The notes: generated from the sequence alone by a model not told the origin. Numbered from the stretch's first letter, positions 1-6,940 are shown. The stretch: DNA of 13,839 nucleotides from Acetatifactor sp. (GCA_016293615.1 JAEDDX010000062.1:1-13839); one strand, 5' to 3'. Numbers and translations are program-made.

Positions 1-11
1 TTTCGAACCAG

Positions 12-17
12 TATAAT
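12..17 (+). promoter_or_regulatory. Possible isolated -10 hexamer
   Basis: TATAAT occurs exactly at 12-17. A matching -35 element at 17 bp spacing would lie before the window start, so only half of the promoter could be seen. A transcript starting here would run directly into the hairpin at 40-70. This may be a chance match in AT-rich DNA. Confidence 0.2.
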
Positions 18-39
18 GAGTAATCTGTTATGACAAGCA

Positions 40-70
40 AAAGCGGACACTGATGAAAGGTGTCCGCTTT
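40..70. terminator. Hairpin resembling a rho-independent terminator
   Basis: An 11-bp perfect stem pairs 40-50 (AAAGCGGACAC) with 60-70 (GTGTCCGCTTT) around a 9-nt loop. It has an A-rich left flank and a short TTTC tail on the plus strand; on the minus strand the tail is TTTTG. The T tracts are short, so termination strength is uncertain. It most likely ends a gene lying left of the window and separates it from the fragment that follows. It lies inside the frame that stays open into that fragment, which argues that this open frame is not translated from so far upstream. Confidence 0.55.
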
Positions 71-120
71 CTGTTGAAGCCGTCGGTGATAATACTCTTA
101 CTGCAGTTGATGATGGGATT

Positions 121-462
121 GTGATTGATAACGACAAGAAAGTAACTGTCGATAACGACAAGCATCTTGTAATTGTCGACAAAGATGGAAACAGTGTTAG
201 CAAGCACTTTGACGGGTACGGCACCGGAATCCGCTACTTTGTGGACTCTTATGTTTACCAGAATGCCAAGAATCTGGATTGGAGCTATATTGAGAGAGAA
301 CTGGATAAGTTAGGTGTCCTTGCATTTGAAAAGACCTTCCGCAGTATTTCCATGAAGATATTTGGAAAAGGTGAGGCTGTAAGCCAGTTAAGCGAGGAAG
401 AATACAGCATGCTTTGCGACAGTATGTTTGCAGTATCTGGGATAATATCCTTCGTAAGCTGA
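121..462 (+). pseudogene. Truncated C-terminal part of a nucleotidyltransferase-family protein (NTP_transf_5-like), probable remnant
   Basis: The frame encodes 113 residues from a GTG at 121, without a convincing ribosome binding site; it is open back to 34, after a TGA at 31. From about residue 29 the protein (KHFDGYGTGIRYFVDSYVY, then NLDWSYIERELDKLG, then LSEEEYSML) resembles, from memory, the C-terminal half of the uncharacterised nucleotidyltransferase family PF14907, which often reads KHF..GTGIR..LD.YVY...LDW. The N-terminal catalytic core (GSxxxxD...DxD) is absent. The first 28 residues look unrelated and contain an 8-residue acidic repeat (VDNDK). The reading also leaves the family pattern after LSEEEYSMLCDSM and stops soon after. 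Base composition is lower in GC than the genes to the right. I read it as a decayed or recombined remnant; a small functional gene is possible but less likely. Confidence 0.55.
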
Positions 463-499
463 ATTGTTTCCTGTTCCTTGTGACTTTTCCCCTGCCGTC

Positions 500-528
500 T
501 TGACACTTCCCGTCTGTCGCGTTAAAAT
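500..528 (+). promoter_or_regulatory. Near-consensus sigma-A promoter for prmA
   Basis: TTGACA at 500-505 (6/6 match) and TAAAAT at 523-528 (5/6 match) are separated by exactly 17 bp. Transcription would begin near 535, giving a leader of about 68 nt before the prmA start at 603. This gives prmA-rsmE and the genes after it a vegetative promoter independent of anything on the left. Confidence 0.75.
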
Positions 529-602
529 TCTTGCGAAGCAGTGTGTGCAGGTTGCGGGGGCATATCTCCTGCAATCGAATGAATAAAGGAACGGTGAAAA
601 CG

Positions 603-1592
603 ATGAAATGGGTGAAGTTTAGAATTAAGACAGTGACGGAGGCTGAGGACATTATCATCAGCACTCTTTATGATATTGGTCTGGAGGGTGCGCAGATCGA
701 GGACAAGATCCCCCTCTCCGCATGGGAGAAGGAGCAGATGTTTGTCGACATTCTGCCGGAGAGTCCCGAGGACGACGGTATCGCTTATCTGAGCTTCTTC
801 GTGGAAAAACAGGAGGACGGCACGCTTAAGCTGCAGGACGAACCCACCACTGTGGAGCAGGTTCTTGCCGATGTAAAGGGTGAGCTCGAGGAGCTGAGAC
901 TCTTCTGCGAGATCGGAGAGGGTACCGTAACCGTGGATGAGACAGAGGACATTGACTGGATCAACAACTGGAAGCAGTATTTTCATCAGTTCTATATCGA
1001 TGATATTCTCGTGATTCCTTCCTGGGAGGATGTAAAGCCGGATGATAGGGAGAAAATGGTGCTCCACATCGACCCCGGCACAGCCTTCGGCACCGGAATG
1101 CATGAGACCACGCAGCTGTGTATCCGTCAGCTGAGAAAGTTTATTACCTCTAAGACCGTGCTTCTGGATGTGGGGACGGGAAGCGGTATTCTGGCGATAC
1201 TGTCTCTTATGTTTGGCGCAAAGCATGCGGTCGGTACGGACCTTGATATCTGTGCCGTGGATGCTGTCGCACAAAACTGCGAGGCCAATCATATCGATCC
1301 GGGGCAGTTCGAGATGATGATCGGCAATATCATCACTGAGAAGGAAGTGCAGGACAGGGTAGGCTATGAATGCTATGACATAGTCGTGGCAAATATTCTG
1401 GCCGATGTCCTCGTCCCCTTAACTCCCGTCATCAAAAACCAGCTCAAGCCCGGCGGAATCTACATTACCTCCGGCATCATTGATGACAAGGAGCAGACTG
1501 TCGTGGATGCGGTGAAGGCTGCGGGACTTAAGGTACTTGAGGTGACTTATCAGGGTGAGTGGGTCAGTGTGACCGCACAGAAGGAACAATAA
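603..1592 (+). CDS. prmA: Ribosomal protein L11 methyltransferase PrmA
   Basis: PrmA trimethylates lysines and the N-terminus of ribosomal protein L11 using S-adenosylmethionine, in the cytoplasm. The 329-residue product has an N-terminal substrate-recognition domain (about 1-115), then the family signature DPGTAFGTGMHETT from residue 157, SAM-binding motif I LLDVGTGSG from 187, and the VANILADVL motif from 262. I chose ATG 603 because MKWVKFRIKTVTEAED matches the usual start of the family and AAAGGA sits 12 bases upstream. In-frame GTG 594 and ATG 579 are alternatives, and GTG 594 has a tighter Shine-Dalgarno spacing. rsmE starts three bases after the stop, so the two are co-transcribed, as in many firmicutes. 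Confidence 0.95.
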   Translation: MKWVKFRIKTVTEAEDIIISTLYDIGLEGAQIEDKIPLSAWEKEQMFVDILPESPEDDGIAYLSFFVEKQEDGTLKLQDEPTTVEQVLADVKGELEELRLFCEIGEGTVTVDETEDIDWINNWKQYFHQFYIDDILVIPSWEDVKPDDREKMVLHIDPGTAFGTGMHETTQLCIRQLRKFITSKTVLLDVGTGSGILAILSLMFGAKHAVGTDLDICAVDAVAQNCEANHIDPGQFEMMIGNIITEKEVQDRVGYECYDIVVANILADVLVPLTPVIKNQLKPGGIYITSGIIDDKEQTVVDAVKAAGLKVLEVTYQGEWVSVTAQKEQ

Positions 1593-1595
1593 GAG

Positions 1596-2348
1596 ATGTA
1601 TCACTTTTTTGTGGAACCATGTCAGATCAATATATCTGACAAACGTGTCATAATTATCGGCAATGATGTCAATCACATCAGAAATGTGCTTCGCATGAAG
1701 CCCGGGGAAGAACTGAATGTGGGAGACGGTGAAAGCGACAGGGAATATCGCTGCGCCATCCTGTCCATTACGGAGGACAGCGTTGTCTGCGAACTGCGCT
1801 TTGTGAAAGAAAGCAGGGTGGAGCTTCCTGCGAAGGTCTATCTGTTCCAGGGCCTGCCGAAGGCAGACAAGATGGATCTGATCATTCAGAAAGCGGTGGA
1901 GCTTGGCGTCTATCAGATCACTCCGGTTGCCACGAAGCGCTGTGTGGTGAAGCTGGATGAGAAAAAGGCGGCTTCCAAAATCGCGCGCTGGCAGGGGATC
2001 AGTGAGGCTGCCGCAAAACAGAGCAAACGGGGCATTATTCCGGAAGTGACGAAGGTGATGAGCTTTCAGGAGGCGATCCGCGCGGTTTCTGACATGGATG
2101 TCAGAATCATTCCCTATGAGCTTGCGCTCGACATGGAGAAGACCAGGGAGATTCTCGGTGCGCTGCAGCCCGGCATGCGGGTTGCGGTTTTCATCGGTCC
2201 GGAGGGCGGCTTTGATGAAAGCGAGATTGCCTGTGCACTCGAAAACCATGTGGAGCCGATCACCCTCGGCCGCAGAATTCTGCGGACCGAAACAGCCGGT
2301 TTTACCGTGCTTTCCTGGATCGGCTACCTTCTCGAGGGCAGAGAGTAA
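1596..2348 (+). CDS. rsmE: 16S rRNA (uracil-1498-N3)-methyltransferase RsmE
   Basis: RsmE methylates N3 of U1498 in helix 44 of 16S rRNA in the 30S subunit, with SAM as donor. The 250 residues match the usual family length. An N-terminal PUA-like domain (about 1-70, with HIRNVLRMKPGEEL) is followed by a SPOUT trefoil-knot methyltransferase domain. Its SAM-binding signatures are clear: IGPEGGFDESE (G201 onward) and LGRRILRTETAG near residues 225-236, followed by a hydrophobic final helix. The ATG lies three bases after the prmA stop, and a GAAGGA ribosome binding site is embedded in the prmA end, so translational coupling is likely. No damage is seen. Confidence 0.95.
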   Translation: MYHFFVEPCQINISDKRVIIIGNDVNHIRNVLRMKPGEELNVGDGESDREYRCAILSITEDSVVCELRFVKESRVELPAKVYLFQGLPKADKMDLIIQKAVELGVYQITPVATKRCVVKLDEKKAASKIARWQGISEAAAKQSKRGIIPEVTKVMSFQEAIRAVSDMDVRIIPYELALDMEKTREILGALQPGMRVAVFIGPEGGFDESEIACALENHVEPITLGRRILRTETAGFTVLSWIGYLLEGRE

Positions 2349-2411
2349 GGTATGCCGCCTGCATCCCTGCGATACAGGGGAAGCAAAATGAATGGAAGAG
2401 GTTTCCCGGGG

Positions 2412-2461
2412 ATGCGGCTCCCGGCCGGAGAGTGCGATAACGAAAGGCCCGGGCGCCGCAT
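2412..2461 (+). other. GC-rich imperfect hairpin between rsmE and the desulfurase gene
   Basis: ATGCGGC (2412-2418) pairs with GCCGCAT (2455-2461). After a one-base bulge the stem continues with CCCGG (2420-2424) against CCGGG (2449-2453), leaving a purine-rich loop. No T tract follows, so it is not an intrinsic terminator. It lies in the 207-bp spacer of an otherwise tight plus-strand run and may be a processing or attenuation element. Otherwise I see no supported gene between 2349 and 2555. Confidence 0.4.
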
Positions 2462-2555
2462 ATAGTATGAAAAGGTCAGAATGCGTAAGTGCCGCACAAT
2501 ACCGGCGACGGGCGGTGATGGTGCGCATTTGTTTGGAAAGGTAAGGTTATTCGGT

Positions 2556-3722
2556 ATGGAAGTATATTTGGACAATTCCGCTACCACGCGGGTCTTCCCT
2601 GAGGCTGCCGCTCTGGCGGCCCGGATCATGTGCGAGGAGTACGGAAATCCTTCCAGCCTTCATTTGAAGGGAGTCGAGGCAGAAAAATATCTGCGCTATG
2701 CGAAAGAGACCTTCGCAAAGATTCTGAAGGTCAATGAAAAGGAGATCTTTTTTACCTCCGGCGGAACAGAGTCCGACAATCTGGCGCTGATCGGCTGTGC
2801 CATGGCAAATTGCAGAAGAGGAAAGAAAATCATCACGACGCAGATCGAGCATCCCGCAGTGCTTAAGACCTGCGCTTATCTGGAAAGTCAGGGCTTCGAG
2901 GTGACTTATCTTCCGGTGAACGGCTATGGTCAGATCAGTTTGGAGGATCTGAAGGAAGCGATGACGCCCGAGACCATTCTGGTGTCCATCATGCACACCA
3001 ATAATGAGATCGGTTCCCTGCAGCCGATCGCGGAGGCAGGCGCCCTGATCAAGAGACTCAATCCGGCGACCCTTTTGCATGTGGATGCGGTGCAGGGCTT
3101 CGGCAAGGCGAAGATCTTCCCGAAGAAGATGGGCATTGATCTGTTGTCCGTCAGCAGCCATAAAATCCACGGTCCCAAGGGCGTGGGAGTTTTGTATGTC
3201 AACGAAAAGGTGAAGATTCAGCCCATTCTGTTCGGCGGCGGGCAGCAGATGAACCTCCGCTCCGGCACCGACAATGTGCCCGGGGTTGCAGCGATGGCAA
3301 AGGCGGCGGAGCTGATCTACGAGCACTTTGATGAGGATATCGAGAGACTCTGTGCGCTGAAGGAATATTTCTGCGAGGGTGTGTCAAAGATTGAAAATGT
3401 GAAGATCAACGGTCTGATTCCCGGCGAGGGCGTCAGGGGAACGGCTCCTCATATTGTGAGCGTCTCCATTCCCGGCGTGCGTGCGGAGGTGATGCTTCAC
3501 ACCCTGGAGGAGAGGGGAGTATTTGTCTCCGCGGGCAGCGCCTGCTCTTCCCACAAGCCCCAGCCTTCCGCGACTCTCAAGGCAATCGGTGCGGACAAAG
3601 CCATGCTGGAATCCACCATCCGTTTCAGCTTCTCCGTCTACACAACCAAGGAAGAATTGGACTATACTTTGCGCGAGATGTATGATAAAATTCCTATACT
3701 GCGCAGGTATGCGCGCAGATAG
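2556..3722 (+). CDS. Cysteine desulfurase (NifS/IscS-type), likely sulfur donor for ThiI
   Basis: This PLP enzyme converts cysteine to alanine and carries the sulfur as a persulfide. The 388 residues begin MEVYLDNSATT, the family's typical start, with AAGG nine bases before ATG 2556; upstream in-frame codons lack family sequence. Visible features are FFTSGGTESDN (substrate and PLP region), IEHPAVL (the histidine that stacks on PLP), HVDAVQ, SSHKIHGPKG with the Schiff-base lysine K203, RSGTDN, and the mobile-loop catalytic cysteine C330 in SAGSACSSHKPQPS. thiI begins 66 bp downstream in the same direction. In B. subtilis the adjacent NifZ desulfurase is dedicated to ThiI and 4-thiouridine, so the same role is inferred here rather than general Fe-S assembly. 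No scaffold gene (iscU/sufU) is present. Confidence 0.93.
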   Translation: MEVYLDNSATTRVFPEAAALAARIMCEEYGNPSSLHLKGVEAEKYLRYAKETFAKILKVNEKEIFFTSGGTESDNLALIGCAMANCRRGKKIITTQIEHPAVLKTCAYLESQGFEVTYLPVNGYGQISLEDLKEAMTPETILVSIMHTNNEIGSLQPIAEAGALIKRLNPATLLHVDAVQGFGKAKIFPKKMGIDLLSVSSHKIHGPKGVGVLYVNEKVKIQPILFGGGQQMNLRSGTDNVPGVAAMAKAAELIYEHFDEDIERLCALKEYFCEGVSKIENVKINGLIPGEGVRGTAPHIVSVSIPGVRAEVMLHTLEERGVFVSAGSACSSHKPQPSATLKAIGADKAMLESTIRFSFSVYTTKEELDYTLREMYDKIPILRRYARR

Positions 3723-3788
3723 TGACCCACAAAGGCAGTGACCGGAGGAAGGAGTGTCCTTCGGCGACAAAAGAAAGGTAAGTGTGAC

Positions 3789-4967
3789 ATGTTTACGGCT
3801 TTTTTGATTAAATATGCGGAAATCGCAATCAAGGGTAAGAACCGCCACCTCTTTGAGGATGCGCTGATCCATCAGATCAAGTATGCTTTGAAGAAGGTGG
3901 AGGGGAAGTTTTGCATCTCCAAGACCCAGGGAAGAATTTTTGTGGAGGCGCAGAGTGAGTTCGACTATGATGAGACCATCGACGCCCTGCAGCATGTGTT
4001 CGGCATCGTCGGAATCTGTCCTATGATCTATGTGGAGAATGAGGGCTTTGAGAAGCTGAAGGAGACGGTTGTCAAATATATCGCGGATGTCTATCCTGAC
4101 AGGACGATGACCTTCAAGGTGCACTGCAGACGCGCCAACAAGAGCTTTCCCATGGAGTCCATGGAAGTGAATGCCAAGCTGGGAGAGGTGCTTCTGGACA
4201 CTTACCCGGAGATGAGCGTGGATGTGCACGAGCCGAAGATGACCCTGAATGTGGAGATTCGTGAGAAGATCTACATCTATTCCGAGATCATTCCCGGACC
4301 GGGCGGCATGCCTGTGGGTACCGGCGGAAAAGCTATGCTGCTTCTCTCCGGCGGAATCGACTCCCCTGTCGCAGGCTATATGATCGCAAAGCGCGGCGTT
4401 AAGATCGATGCGGTATACTTCCATGCACCGCCCTACACCAGTGAGCGCGCGAAGCAGAAGGTCGTTGACCTTGCGAGACTGGTATCGCGTTATACCGGTC
4501 CGATTTATCTGCATGTCATCAACTTCACCGATATTCAGCTGTATATTTATGAGAAGTGTCCTCATGAGGAGCTGACCATCATCATGAGACGATACATGAT
4601 GCGTATTGCGGAGCACATTGCGAAGCAGACGGGGTCTTTGGGTCTGATCACCGGCGAGAGCATCGGTCAGGTAGCCAGCCAGACGATGAATTCACTGATT
4701 GCAACCAATGAGGTATGTGAACTGCCCGTCTACAGACCTTTGATCGGCTTCGACAAGGAGGAGATCGTCACGGTTTCCAAGAAGATCGATACCTTCGAGA
4801 CCTCCATCCTTCCCTTCGAGGACTGCTGCACCATTTTCGTGGCAAAGCATCCCGTCACCAAGCCGAATCTGAACGTGATCCGCCGCCATGAGCATAATCT
4901 GGATGAAAAAATTGAGGAGCTGGTACAGACCGCACTTGACACGGATGAGCTGATCATTGTCGAGTAA
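3789..4967 (+). CDS. thiI: tRNA 4-thiouridine synthase ThiI (rhodanese-less form)
   Basis: ThiI adenylates U8 of tRNA and replaces the oxygen with sulfur to make s4U8; in some bacteria it also serves thiazole synthesis. The 392 residues start at ATG 3789, with AAAGG ten bases upstream. Domains in order: an N-terminal ferredoxin-like segment (FLIKYAEIAIKGKNRHLFE), a THUMP domain (about 60-165) and the PP-loop ATPase domain with SGGIDS at 187-192. FEDCCTIFVAKHP lies near the C-terminus. The protein is about 90 residues shorter than E. coli ThiI because it lacks the rhodanese domain and its catalytic cysteine. That is normal in firmicutes and fits direct sulfur transfer from the neighbouring desulfurase. 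It is the last gene before the terminator at 5050-5085. Confidence 0.95.
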   Translation: MFTAFLIKYAEIAIKGKNRHLFEDALIHQIKYALKKVEGKFCISKTQGRIFVEAQSEFDYDETIDALQHVFGIVGICPMIYVENEGFEKLKETVVKYIADVYPDRTMTFKVHCRRANKSFPMESMEVNAKLGEVLLDTYPEMSVDVHEPKMTLNVEIREKIYIYSEIIPGPGGMPVGTGGKAMLLLSGGIDSPVAGYMIAKRGVKIDAVYFHAPPYTSERAKQKVVDLARLVSRYTGPIYLHVINFTDIQLYIYEKCPHEELTIIMRRYMMRIAEHIAKQTGSLGLITGESIGQVASQTMNSLIATNEVCELPVYRPLIGFDKEEIVTVSKKIDTFETSILPFEDCCTIFVAKHPVTKPNLNVIRRHEHNLDEKIEELVQTALDTDELIIVE

Positions 4968-5049
4968 AAAAGAACCTTTCAGAGACCGTTCGCAAAATCG
5001 CTTCTTCGAAGTGTTCCGCTTACGGCGGCAGGGCTCTGAACAGATGCAA

Positions 5050-5085
5050 AAAAGCTCCTAAGTGATTGCGGACTCAGGAGCTTTT
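5050..5085. terminator. Bidirectional intrinsic terminator between thiI and the HPr-like gene
   Basis: AAAAGCTCCT (5050-5059) pairs with AGGAGCTTTT (5076-5085), a 10-bp stem, and an inner AGT/ACT can extend it. On the plus strand it ends in TTTTCTT after thiI. On the minus strand it ends in six T residues, serving the convergent gene whose stop is at 5174. The 4968-5173 spacer also holds a 7-bp long-range inverted repeat (4978-4984 with 5034-5040) and a T-rich stretch with repeated GATTCTT near 5099-5134. I see no gene in it. Confidence 0.85.
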
Positions 5086-5173
5086 CTTATGTGTTAAGGA
5101 TTCTTTTTCTTCGATTCTTTTTTCTTGATTCTGATTCCCGAATGGAAGAAAGAAATATTCGAAAAGGGAAGGC

Positions 5174-5404
5174 TTATACGATGTAGGGCTTCAGGACATT
5201 CAGTACATCCTCAGCGCCATCCTCAGCGTGAATGTTCAGGTCGATGGGCTTGGAAAGATCCAGACTGAAGATACCCATGATGGACTTAGCGTCGATAACG
5301 TATCTGCCGGATACCAGATCAAAGTCACAATCAAACTTGGTGATGTCATTTACGAAGGATTTTACTTTGTCGATGGAATTTAAAGAAATCTGTACTGTTT
5401 TCAT
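5174..5404 (-). CDS. HPr-family protein lacking the phosphocarrier histidine
   Basis: The 76-residue product aligns along its length with the PTS phosphocarrier HPr. KFDCDFDL matches the HPr KYDADVNL segment, and AKSIMGIFSL matches the regulatory-serine region KSIMGVMSL, placing S41 at HPr Ser46. The active-site block HARP (His15, Arg17) is replaced by SIDK at residues 10-13 in an ungapped alignment, so phosphotransfer from enzyme I is not expected. B. subtilis Crh is a known HPr paralogue that also lacks His15 and acts through the serine; a comparable regulatory role here is inference. A strong AGGAGG lies just before the ATG at 5404, and a promoter is visible upstream. It is the only minus-strand gene, convergent with thiI and divergent from mtaB. 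Confidence 0.85.
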   Translation of the reverse strand: MKTVQISLNSIDKVKSFVNDITKFDCDFDLVSGRYVIDAKSIMGIFSLDLSKPIDLNIHAEDGAEDVLNVLKPYIV

Positions 5405-5445
5405 ATTTATGTTACCTCCTTATGGATATCATACCTTCTGAATCC

Positions 5446-5474
5446 ATATTAAAGGTATCGATTGTAAAAGTCAA
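5446..5474 (-). promoter_or_regulatory. Promoter of the HPr-like gene
   Basis: Read on the minus strand, TTGACT (5474-5469) is followed after 17 bp by TAATAT (5451-5446), matching a sigma-A promoter with perfect spacing. Transcription would start near 5439, with the AGGAGG ribosome binding site about 20 bases downstream. An inverted repeat (ATACCTT 5431-5437 and AAGGTAT 5452-5458) surrounds the start-site region and could be an operator. Confidence 0.6.
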
Positions 5475-5530
5475 GGTCAAGGACGATTAAATTTTGGGAA
5501 ACTGCGCCCGGAGAGGAACGAGATACATTG

Positions 5531-6940
5531 ATGAAAAAAGTTGCACTGCACAATTTAGGCTGCAAGGTAAATGCATATGAGGTCGACATGATGCAGCAGA
5601 GCCTCGTGGAGAAGGGGTATGAGATCGTGCCGTTTGACCAAAAGGCGGATGTGTATATTGTAAACACCTGCACGGTGACCAACATTGCCGACCGCAAGAG
5701 CAGGCAGATGCTGCACCGCGCAAAGCAGCAGAATCCCGAGGCGGTCGTTGTGGCGGTGGGCTGTTATGTGCAGACCGGACAGAAAACGCTTGAGACGGAT
5801 GCGAGCGTCGATCTGGCAGTCGGAAACAACCGAAAGAAGGATATCGCGGAGATTCTGGATAGATTTCTGGCAGAAAGAAGCGCGGGAGGCGGCGCAGAGC
5901 TTATCTGTTATGACGGCAAGACCCTGAACGGCGAGACGGTTTTGGATATCAATCACACCTACGAGTACGAGGAAATGCAGGTAAAACAGACGGCCGAGCA
6001 CACAAGGGCCTATATCAAGATCCAGGACGGCTGCAACCAGTTCTGCACCTACTGTGCGATTCCCTACGCCAGAGGAAGGGTCAGAAGCCGAAAGGCACAG
6101 GATGTGCTGCAGGAAATCCGCGGCATGGTGGAGGCAGGCTTTCGGGAGGTCGTTCTGACCGGCATCCATATCAGCTCCTACGGAATCGATTTTGACCCCG
6201 AACGATGGAAGGCAGGGGAAAGCGTGGAGCTTGGAACGGCGGACAGGCCGGAGTATTCCGGGGAGAGTCGACTGATCGATCTGGTGGAGCAGATTGCCTG
6301 CATTCCGGGGCTTCACAGAATCCGCCTGGGCTCCCTCGAGCCCAGAATCGTGACCGATGAGACCGCGCGCAGACTGGCAGCCATTGAGCAGGTATGCCCC
6401 CACTTTCATCTTTCCCTGCAGAGCGGCTGCGACGCGACCCTGAAACGAATGAATAGAAAGTACACGGCGGAGGAATACTTAAGAAGTGTGGCGGCGCTTC
6501 GTCTTGCGTTCGACCATCCTGCCATCACCACCGATGTCATCGTGGGCTTCCCCGGTGAGACAGAGGAGGAATTCGAGACGACGAAGGCGTTCCTGGAGAA
6601 GGTCGGCTTCTATGAGATGCATATTTTTAAGTATTCGAAGCGGACCGGCACCATCGCCGCAGGAATGAAGGATCAGGTGCCGGAGCAGGTGAAAACCGCG
6701 CGCAGCTCTGTGCTGCTGGAGCTGGAGAAGCAGCAGTCAGAGGCTTTCCGCCGCAGATACATAGGGAGAGAGGCGGAGGTACTGCTGGAGGAGAAAGTGA
6801 CGATCAAGGGGCAGGAGATGTATGTCGGACATACCGGGGATTATGTGAAGGTTGCGGTGCCCGCGGGCGAAGGAATGTGTGAGAACAGCATCGCAAAGGT
6901 AAAAATCCGGTGCTTTCTGACGGAAGATATTTTGATGTAG
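5531..6940 (+). CDS. mtaB: tRNA N6-threonylcarbamoyladenosine methylthiotransferase MtaB
   Basis: MtaB inserts a methylthio group at C2 of t6A37 in ANN-decoding tRNAs, using radical-SAM chemistry and two [4Fe-4S] clusters. From ATG 5531 the protein has 469 residues. The N-terminal UPF0004 domain holds the auxiliary-cluster cysteines C11 (LGCKVN), C47 (NTCTVT) and C78 (VGCY). The radical-SAM motif CNQFCTYC gives C168, C172 and C175. A C-terminal TRAM domain (about 405-465) binds tRNA. The LGCKVNAYE start and NTCTVTN motif favour MtaB over MiaB or RimO. A TTG at 5528 is an alternative start; GGAGAGG lies at 5510-5516. A linker of about 25 residues after ISSYGIDF looks longer than in the short family members I recall. 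In B. subtilis mtaB follows prmA-rsmE directly. Confidence 0.93.
   Translation: MKKVALHNLGCKVNAYEVDMMQQSLVEKGYEIVPFDQKADVYIVNTCTVTNIADRKSRQMLHRAKQQNPEAVVVAVGCYVQTGQKTLETDASVDLAVGNNRKKDIAEILDRFLAERSAGGGAELICYDGKTLNGETVLDINHTYEYEEMQVKQTAEHTRAYIKIQDGCNQFCTYCAIPYARGRVRSRKAQDVLQEIRGMVEAGFREVVLTGIHISSYGIDFDPERWKAGESVELGTADRPEYSGESRLIDLVEQIACIPGLHRIRLGSLEPRIVTDETARRLAAIEQVCPHFHLSLQSGCDATLKRMNRKYTAEEYLRSVAALRLAFDHPAITTDVIVGFPGETEEEFETTKAFLEKVGFYEMHIFKYSKRTGTIAAGMKDQVPEQVKTARSSVLLELEKQQSEAFRRRYIGREAEVLLEEKVTIKGQEMYVGHTGDYVKVAVPAGEGMCENSIAKVKIRCFLTEDILM

Noticed and set aside
531..602. Extended N-terminus of PrmA from the TTG at 531
   Set aside because: It would start on the predicted transcription start and lacks family similarity; ATG 603 fits the family start.
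2389..2466. A 25-codon reading (MNGRGFPG...) with an upstream AGGGGAA between rsmE and the desulfurase gene
   Set aside because: It overlaps the GC-rich hairpin, has unremarkable composition and no recognisable family, so I cannot support it as a gene.
2481..2555. Upstream in-frame extension of the desulfurase gene from ATG 2481
   Set aside because: The extra 25 residues have no family similarity, and MEVYLDNSATT at 2556 is the standard family start.
3748..3762. GAAGGA-GTG-TCCTTC hairpin before thiI
   Set aside because: Only six base pairs with a three-base loop and no T tract; likely incidental in a purine-rich Shine-Dalgarno region.
4978..5040. tRNA-like cloverleaf suggested by a 7-bp closing stem
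   Set aside because: No T-loop or anticodon-arm consensus at the right spacing and no plausible acceptor end, so it is not called as tRNA.
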